In this document: positions 1 through 3,617 of the stretch, piece by piece | Position numbering within the stretch: position 1 is the first letter of the stretch | Layout of the letters: every line of letters starts with the position of its first letter | Source of the DNA: an uncultured Mailhella sp. | Lineage (GTDB): Bacteria > Desulfobacterota > Desulfovibrionia > Desulfovibrionales > Desulfovibrionaceae | Reading direction: 5' to 3' | NCBI GenBank assembly: GCA_910579055.1 | Contig: CAJTSU010000101.1 | Location: 1 to 6,923, forward strand | Length of the DNA: 6,923 nucleotides | The notes under the pieces: generated by a model | Seen by the model: only the letters and a program-made list of their open reading frames with translations | Database searches by the model: none | What the model was told of the DNA's origin: nothing | Translations under genes and position numbers: made by a program

Positions 1-34
1 CTCTGTCAAACACTTTTTTCAACTTTTTTTCCAT
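1..34 (-). CDS. Probable N-terminus of a gene running off the left edge (unknown product)
   Basis: On the minus strand an ATG at 34-32 opens a frame that stays open to base 1 and reads MEKKLKKVFDR before the window ends. A good Shine-Dalgarno, AGAGGA, lies at 44-39 with 5 bases to the ATG, which is why this start is chosen. A longer in-frame alternative starts at 61-59 (MKKKNKEEK...) but has no visible ribosome binding site. A possible -10, TATAAC (minus, 79-74), sits upstream without a good -35. Only 11 residues are visible, basic and lysine-rich, so no function can be given. Lysine AAA/AAG codons explain part of the T-tracts on the plus strand. It could also be chance in AT-rich DNA. Confidence 0.4.
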   Translation of the reverse strand, partial: MEKKLKKVFDR

Positions 35-98
35 TTTTTCCTCTTTATTTTTTTTCTTCATTTTTATCACACGGTTATAACAGCAACTTTTTTTTATG

Positions 99-132
99 CC
101 CCCCCTGCTTGGTTCATTCAGCCAGGGGCGGG
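99..132. repeat. GC-rich inverted repeat built from a C-run and a G-run
   Basis: Bases 99-107 (seven C then TG) can pair with 123-132 (CAGGGG, a bulged C at 129, then GGG), leaving a 15-base loop. An outer ATGCC (96-100) also matches GGCAT (144-148). The element lies in the 262-bp space between the leftward partial gene and the DJ-1 gene, directly after a T8 run (88-95). The T-run precedes the stem on the plus strand and reads as an A-run after it on the minus strand, so it is not an intrinsic terminator in either direction. Its role is unknown. Apart from this, the phased T-tracts and the candidate promoter, I see nothing else in 35-296. Confidence 0.35.
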
Positions 133-204
133 GGGGGCCGGGAGGCATACGCTCAAAAAGAAGGCGGAAAAGGGCGGAAAACATCCCCCGTTTTCCTTTC
201 CCGA

Positions 205-231
205 TTGCCGTTCCGACCATTCCGGGATAAT
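205..231 (+). promoter_or_regulatory. Candidate promoter of the DJ-1/PfpI gene
   Basis: A GATAAT hexamer at 226-231 matches the sigma-70 -10 consensus at five of six bases. A TTGCCG at 205-210 is a weak -35 (four of six) at a short 15-bp spacing. This would start RNA near base 238 and give a leader of about 60 bases before the ATG at 297. The -10 is convincing and the -35 is not. Confidence 0.35.
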
Positions 232-248
232 TTAGAAGCACCTGAACA

Positions 249-271
249 CGGCATGCCGTACCGGCACGCCG
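249..271 (+). other. Leader hairpin upstream of the DJ-1 ribosome binding site
   Basis: Bases 249-258 pair with 262-271 over ten positions with one A/C mismatch (253/267) and a TAC loop (259-261). It contains the palindrome GGCATGCC (250-257). It would fold in the predicted 5' leader, 14 bases before the Shine-Dalgarno (AAGGAG, 286-291), and leaves that site free. It could protect the mRNA 5' end or be an operator; nothing ties it to a known regulator. Confidence 0.35.
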
Positions 272-296
272 CAAACTCCAGAAAAAAGGAGCTTTT

Positions 297-878
297 ATGA
301 AAAAAATTCTGATGCTCGTGGGCGATTTTGTGGAAGACTACGAAGTGATGGTTCCTTTCCAGATGCTGCAAATGCTCGGCTACGAAGTACATGCCGTATG
401 CCCGGACAAGAAGTGCGGCGATACGATCAAAACCGCCATTCATGATTTTGAGGGCGACCAGACCTATACGGAAAAACGCGGCCACAACTTCGCCCTGACC
501 TATGATTTCGACAAGGTGAACAGTGCCGATTACGCAGGTCTGGTCATTCCCGGCGGGCGCGCCCCCGAATACCTGCGCCTTTATCCGCGCGTACTCGACA
601 TCATCCGCGAATTCGATACGGCCCAAAAGCCCATCGCCGCCATCTGTCACGGCCCGCAACTTCTGGTTTCGGCCGGTGTCATCAACGGGCACACCTGCAC
701 CTGCTATCCGGCGGTGAAACCTGACGTGGTGGATGCCGGCGGAACGTGGGCCGACGCCAACGCCACATTCACCAATGCCGTCACCGATGGGAATCTGGTC
801 ACAGCTCCGGCCTGGCCCGCCCATCCTGAATGGATTGCCGCCTTTGTCAAACTGCTGGGCGCGAAAATCAGCATCTGA
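297..878 (+). CDS. DJ-1/PfpI family protein, similar to one domain of plant DJ-1D glyoxalase
   Basis: A 193-residue cytosolic protein of the DJ-1/PfpI (class I glutamine amidotransferase-like) fold, with no signal peptide or membrane segment. The nucleophile elbow AICHGP holds Cys117 and His118. The family acidic residue is Glu16 in the EDYEVMVPFQ stretch, and PGGRAPEY (85-92) supplies Glu91. The insert HDFEGDQTYTEKRGHNF (49-65) and the segment YPAVKP (137-142) are, from memory, typical of plant DJ-1D repeats, which act as glutathione-independent glyoxalases converting methylglyoxal to lactate. That activity is inferred here, and a protease or deglycase label from the wider family is equally untested. 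The plant proteins carry two such domains in tandem; this one has one. The start at 297 is set by AAGGAG five bases upstream. It is followed by its own terminator and converges with the YheO-type regulator, stop codons four bases apart, so it is probably monocistronic. Confidence 0.9.
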   Translation: MKKILMLVGDFVEDYEVMVPFQMLQMLGYEVHAVCPDKKCGDTIKTAIHDFEGDQTYTEKRGHNFALTYDFDKVNSADYAGLVIPGGRAPEYLRLYPRVLDIIREFDTAQKPIAAICHGPQLLVSAGVINGHTCTCYPAVKPDVVDAGGTWADANATFTNAVTDGNLVTAPAWPAHPEWIAAFVKLLGAKISI

Positions 879-882
879 AGAT

Positions 883-1641
883 TCAGATTGAGTTTCCGGG
901 CCGTGTCTGCCTTTCCCCGGCGGACACGGTCTTTTCCTCCCCTCCGCAAAGCTTGTCTTCCCGCAAAGTGCGCAAGTGCAGATAGACCGTATTACGGGAT
1001 ACTTCCAGACGTTGCGCCACAAAGTCCACAGCCCCCCGCACGTTGAATGCCCCCAGCGCTTCCATCCGCGCTATTACTCTTTTAACGCGTTGCTTGGCGT
1101 TTGTTTTCTTGCCTCTGTTTTCCCCCTCCAACGCCTTTTCCAGGCTTTTCACCAGGAAACGTGAAGAATCACCGTCAAAGTGACGGGGAATTCCCTCTTC
1201 TTCCGCATCTGTTTTTATGCGGAATGTATCAACAAAATCCGCCAAGGGCATATCCATATCCACATTTAGGCCCAAGTAGCCGATGAGTTTGGTTCCATTA
1301 AAAATACCCACATTGCTGTTCCTCAGACGGCGGCCATCACTGGAACGTATTTCCCGGCATCGCGGCTTCTCATCCGGCGTTTCTGAGCCAAGCCATGCGT
1401 GTTTTTCAAGAAACTCCAGGCCATCGGGCATTACCGGCTCCCCCACATAACGATGGGAAATATGTCCGTTCGCCAGTGCGACGACTGTAGCGTGCGGTTC
1501 CTCCAGAGAGGCCAGCACAACCTGGCAAAATGGTCCAAGCGCAGCCCCCAGGGCCTCCACCACCGGCCGGTAGGAATCCAGCACGGCCCGATCCGCTTCA
1601 GTAAATCGGCACGGCCGAAATTTTACGACGCCCTTTTTCAT
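883..1641 (-). CDS. YheO-type transcriptional regulator (PAS-like sensor + C-terminal HTH)
   Basis: A 252-residue predicted DNA-binding protein. Residues about 20-130 resemble the YheO-like PAS domain (LDSYRPVVEALGAALG, then VVLASLEEPHATVVALANGHISHR, then GTKLIGYLGLNVDMD). Residues about 200-227 form the matching helix-turn-helix, with AVDFVAQRLEVSRNTVYLHL as its core. Family members sense small ligands and act as repressors or activators; the ligand here cannot be read. The start at 1641 is preferred over the longer frame from 1728: AAGGGG (1653-1648) lies six bases upstream, the protein then has the normal family length, and the ATG at 1728 falls inside the predicted -10. After the HTH there is a tail of about 20 residues (GGEEKTVSAGERQTRPGNSI) with no family feature, encoded by the terminator DNA of the convergent DJ-1 gene. 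It is divergent from the arylsulfotransferase-like gene, its most likely target, and probably also autoregulates. Confidence 0.85.
   Translation of the reverse strand: MKKGVVKFRPCRFTEADRAVLDSYRPVVEALGAALGPFCQVVLASLEEPHATVVALANGHISHRYVGEPVMPDGLEFLEKHAWLGSETPDEKPRCREIRSSDGRRLRNSNVGIFNGTKLIGYLGLNVDMDMPLADFVDTFRIKTDAEEEGIPRHFDGDSSRFLVKSLEKALEGENRGKKTNAKQRVKRVIARMEALGAFNVRGAVDFVAQRLEVSRNTVYLHLRTLREDKLCGGEEKTVSAGERQTRPGNSI
901..938 (+). terminator. Intrinsic terminator of the DJ-1 gene, inside the opposite gene's coding end
   Basis: Arms 901-911 (CCGTGTCTGCC) and 919-929 (GGCGGACACGG) pair over 11 bp with one T/G wobble and a 7-base loop, followed by TCTTTTCCT at 930-938. It lies 22 bases after the DJ-1 stop. 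The same bases encode, on the minus strand, the C-terminal tail of the YheO-type regulator (883-1641). Confidence 0.75.
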
Positions 1642-1726
1642 CAATTTCCCCTTAACAATACCGCGCAGGGTATCTGATGTTCCCCTGTGCCGCCCATGGC
1701 TTGGAATAAATACTAAAAAAAAATTC

Positions 1727-1755
1727 ATTATACAACTCTACGATTTTTCTGGTTT
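1727..1755 (-). promoter_or_regulatory. Candidate promoter of the YheO-type regulator
   Basis: Read leftward, a perfect TATAAT (1732-1727) sits about 86 bases before the regulator ATG. At 17-bp spacing the -35 (1755-1750, AAACCA) matches the consensus at only two positions, which suggests a weak promoter or one needing an activator. The predicted leader contains a nine-base A/T run (1715-1723) and a small ATACC/GGTAT stem (1658-1673) next to the ribosome binding site. Confidence 0.45.
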
Positions 1756-1765
1756 TTCTGTATAA
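1728..1765. repeat. Spaced inverted repeat TTATACA / TGTATAA between divergent promoters
   Basis: TTATACA (1728-1734) and its exact reverse complement TGTATAA (1759-1765) are centred 31 bp apart, close to three helical turns. The left arm overlaps the leftward -10. AT-rich promoter DNA produces such pairs by chance, so a regulator role is tentative. Confidence 0.3.
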
Positions 1766-1791
1766 ACTGAAAAATATTAACATTAAACTTG

Positions 1792-1820
1792 TTGACATTC
1801 CCCTTTAAAACCAAAATACT
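1792..1820 (+). promoter_or_regulatory. Sigma-70-type promoter of the arylsulfotransferase-like gene
   Basis: A perfect -35, TTGACA (1792-1797), is followed after exactly 17 bp by AATACT (1815-1820), a four-of-six -10. Transcription would begin near 1827, giving a leader of about 48 bases that ends in a strong Shine-Dalgarno, AAGGAGG (1864-1870). The -10 and start point are covered by the palindrome at 1816-1837, which fits control by a repressor. Confidence 0.6.
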
Positions 1821-1837
1821 GAATAAAAGTTCAGTAT
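1816..1837. promoter_or_regulatory. Operator-like perfect palindrome over the -10 and start point
   Basis: ATACTGAA (1816-1823) and TTCAGTAT (1830-1837) are exact reverse complements separated by TAAAAG. The palindrome overlaps the -10 (1815-1820) and the predicted start point, a position where a bound dimer would block RNA polymerase. A third half-site, ACTGAA, lies at 1766-1771, 52 bp (about five turns) from the matching ACTGAA at 1818. The neighbouring YheO-type regulator is the obvious candidate ligand, but no known motif was matched. Confidence 0.5.
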
Positions 1838-1874
1838 AGAACTCAAATCTGCCTTTTTAACGCAAGGAGGAAGA

Positions 1875-3410
1875 ATGTTGCGAGGAATGCTGACTGCGGC
1901 GGCGCTGGCCGCCCTTCTCATGCCGGGATCGGCCTGCGCGGCCCCCACGGTATTTCCAACCGGGACAACCATTTACAAGCCGGACAAGTGCTGGAACGGG
2001 TACACCGTGCTTTCCAACGTCATGTTCGGAGAACACCGGCTGCATCGCGGCGTGCCGCTGTATGACATGAATGGAAACAAGGTGCATGTGTGGAAAGACG
2101 TGGTGGGCTTTCCGCCTTTGGTCATGCCCGGCGGCAAACTGCTGGCTGCCAAGGTTCATGAGCCGGTTCCCCAACTCGGAGGGGACATGCTGGTTGAACT
2201 GGATTTCGACAGCAATGTCATCTGGTCATACGACGGAGGCACGGAAAAGGAGCGCAAAGATCCCAAAACAGGGAAAACCGTCAAGGTACGCTCGGTGCAA
2301 CAGCATCACAATCTTGTACGCTGGCCCCAGTCCGCGGGGTATTACGCGCCCGGCCAGGATCCCGATCCGCAGGGCGATACCCTGTTCGGTTCCTATATCG
2401 CCAGCCGCGCCGTGGGCGCTCTGGAATCCACCAAGCGGGGAACCGCCTCGGTCAATTCCAATGACCTCAAGGTAGTCCTCACCCACGACAAGCAGATTTC
2501 CTGGACATGGAATACCGCTGACTATATCAGTGACACCCTGCGCACGGCGGGCAGGCCGAACCCGGACGGCTCGCCCACTCTGGGCGGCAACAGCCTGGCC
2601 TGGCTCGGGCCGAACAAATGGTTTGATCAGGGCGATCAGCGTTTTCATCCGCGCAATCTCATTATGAACAATTACAACGACACTATTTATATTGTCGATC
2701 ACAAGACCGGCAATGTGGTGTGGCAATTGGGGCCGGACTATTCCAAGTACCCGCAGCTCGCCAAGCTTGGGTTGCAGCTTACCCAATTCCAGAGCACCTT
2801 CGGCGGACAGACGGGGGGCATGCTTCACCACGCCCACATGATCCCGCGCGGTTTGCCGGGTGAAGGCAATATCCTGGTGTTCAACAATGGCGGCAACTAT
2901 TCCATCGTCACGGAGTTCAATCCCGTTAGTCTGGATGTGGTTTGGGAATACAGCGGACTGGAGATCGGATACTGCGAATCCCATTCTCTCGCACATTACT
3001 TTTTCAGCCCGGCTATCAGTTCCGCCCAGCGCTTGCCCAACGGCAACACCCTGATCACAGAAGGCGACGGAGGCAGAATCTTTGAAGTGACGCCGGATCG
3101 CGAAACCGTATGGGAATTCATCAACCCGGAATACGATTGGCCCGGTCTGGGATGGGGTAGAAAAACGGCTGAACCGAAGATGACCAACATGGTATACCGC
3201 GCCTATCGGATACCCTATGAATACGTGCCGCAACTGCCTGTGCCCGAACAGCACCCGGTGCTGCCCGCTGCCAATACGGAATTCAGCATCAAGCCCGAGC
3301 CTGAAACTGTAGCGTATGACAGAACGGCCCAGGACAAGGTCAGAGACTCTGCCAAGCAGTTCCATGATGATATTGATAACGCCGAAGTGCTGAACTTCCG
3401 CAGTTATTAA
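1875..3410 (+). CDS. Exported arylsulfotransferase (ASST)-family beta-propeller protein
   Basis: A 511-residue protein with a signal peptide: a basic start (MLRG), a hydrophobic stretch at 5-16 and a likely cut after Ala22 (ACA) or Ala23. It should therefore be periplasmic. The body carries propeller-like repeats of the form GN-hydrophobic-acidic-VxW, for example MLVELDFDSNVIWSYD (105-120), IYIVDHKTGNVVWQLG (271-286), IVTEFNPVSLDVVWEYS (344-360) and RIFEVTPDRETVWEF (401-415). Strands facing the centre bring His144/His145, His258, Arg260, His318, His319, His321 and Gln385 to similar places in successive blades. Known ASST enzymes move a sulfuryl group from a phenolic sulfate to another phenol through a sulfated histidine; which histidine does so here cannot be fixed by eye. 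The mature protein has two cysteines, Cys39 and Cys367. The start has AAGGAGG four bases upstream. It could be a non-catalytic or differently specific propeller of the same superfamily. Confidence 0.75.
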   Translation: MLRGMLTAAALAALLMPGSACAAPTVFPTGTTIYKPDKCWNGYTVLSNVMFGEHRLHRGVPLYDMNGNKVHVWKDVVGFPPLVMPGGKLLAAKVHEPVPQLGGDMLVELDFDSNVIWSYDGGTEKERKDPKTGKTVKVRSVQQHHNLVRWPQSAGYYAPGQDPDPQGDTLFGSYIASRAVGALESTKRGTASVNSNDLKVVLTHDKQISWTWNTADYISDTLRTAGRPNPDGSPTLGGNSLAWLGPNKWFDQGDQRFHPRNLIMNNYNDTIYIVDHKTGNVVWQLGPDYSKYPQLAKLGLQLTQFQSTFGGQTGGMLHHAHMIPRGLPGEGNILVFNNGGNYSIVTEFNPVSLDVVWEYSGLEIGYCESHSLAHYFFSPAISSAQRLPNGNTLITEGDGGRIFEVTPDRETVWEFINPEYDWPGLGWGRKTAEPKMTNMVYRAYRIPYEYVPQLPVPEQHPVLPAANTEFSIKPEPETVAYDRTAQDKVRDSAKQFHDDIDNAEVLNFRSY

Positions 3411-3435
3411 GGAAATGCTGATTAAAGCGTTACCT
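3410..3435. repeat. 26-bp palindromic repeat, copy 1 (inverted relative to copy 2)
   Basis: Arms AGGAAATGCT (3410-3419) and AGCGTTACCT (3426-3435) flank GATTAA. The reverse complement matches the element at 6864-6889 at 24 of 26 positions, and three more bases (CGC) beyond the arm also match. Its first base is the last base of the preceding TAA stop codon. Its own arms are less perfect than copy 2 (one mismatch and one wobble). Confidence 0.7.
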
Positions 3436-3458
3436 GCGGTCTTGCGGAGCAAGACTGC
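3436..3458 (+). repeat. Hairpin directly abutting the palindromic repeat
   Basis: GTCTTGC (3439-3445) and GCAAGAC (3449-3455) pair perfectly around a GGA loop. The stem extends to 3436 and 3458 through one G/T wobble, giving ten pairs. It has no following T-run, so it is not a standard terminator. The remaining DNA up to 3531 shows no gene and only a TGTTCGCA direct repeat (3472-3479 and 3503-3510). Confidence 0.5.
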
Positions 3459-3531
3459 CCGCAAGCTGATTTGTTCGCAGGCTGTGTTGTAAAACCATAG
3501 CGTGTTCGCAAAATACATCAGCGGTTCCACA

Positions 3532-3550
3532 GAGTCTCTTTTCGGGACTC
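3532..3550. repeat. Short hairpin in the intergenic region
   Basis: GAGTCTC (3532-3538) pairs with GGGACTC (3544-3550), with one T/G wobble and the loop TTTTC. It is separated by only three bases from the larger hairpin at 3554-3587, so the two could stack in RNA. Confidence 0.4.
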
Positions 3551-3553
3551 GCC

Positions 3554-3587
3554 CCGCCGCAGAAGCACTCTCCCTCTTCTGCGGCGG
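3554..3587 (+). terminator. Strong hairpin, possible terminator or attenuator before the membrane synthase-like gene
   Basis: CCGCCGCAGAAG (3554-3565) and CTTCTGCGGCGG (3576-3587) form a perfect 12-bp stem with a 10-base loop. The following CTTCCTCTC is pyrimidine-rich but not a true U-tract, so termination may be partial or depend on other factors. It ends 30 bases before the ATG at 3618 and could instead shape translation of that gene. Confidence 0.45.
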
Positions 3588-3617
3588 CTTCCTCTCATTC
3601 AAGCCACGGATCACGCC

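Noticed and set aside
96..148. Intrinsic terminator at the C-run/G-run hairpin
   Set aside because: The T8 run precedes the stem on the plus strand and becomes an A-run after the stem on the minus strand, so it fits neither direction.
153..1022. 289-codon minus-strand open frame across the DJ-1 gene
   Set aside because: It lies opposite a clearly conserved DJ-1/PfpI gene, runs over the regulator's end and has no family motifs; it is a GC-rich shadow frame.
1642..1728. Longer N-terminus of the regulator starting at 1728 (MNFFLVFIPSHG...)
   Set aside because: Its ATG falls within the predicted TATAAT, it lacks a Shine-Dalgarno and it adds residues not typical of the family, while the 1641 start has AAGGGG at proper distance.
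1920..1945. Lipoprotein signal at Cys21 of the sulfotransferase-like protein
   Set aside because: The residues before the cysteine are GSA, lacking the usual Leu/Val/Ile at -3; ordinary signal peptidase cleavage after ACA is more likely.
3472..3510. Direct repeat TGTTCGCA (3472-3479, 3503-3510) as a regulator site or CRISPR-like unit
   Set aside because: Only two 8-bp copies with no symmetry or clear promoter nearby; likely chance.
3436..3510. A tRNA or known small RNA in the structured spacer
   Set aside because: The stems do not form a cloverleaf and no TTCRA-type T-loop or CCA end is visible.
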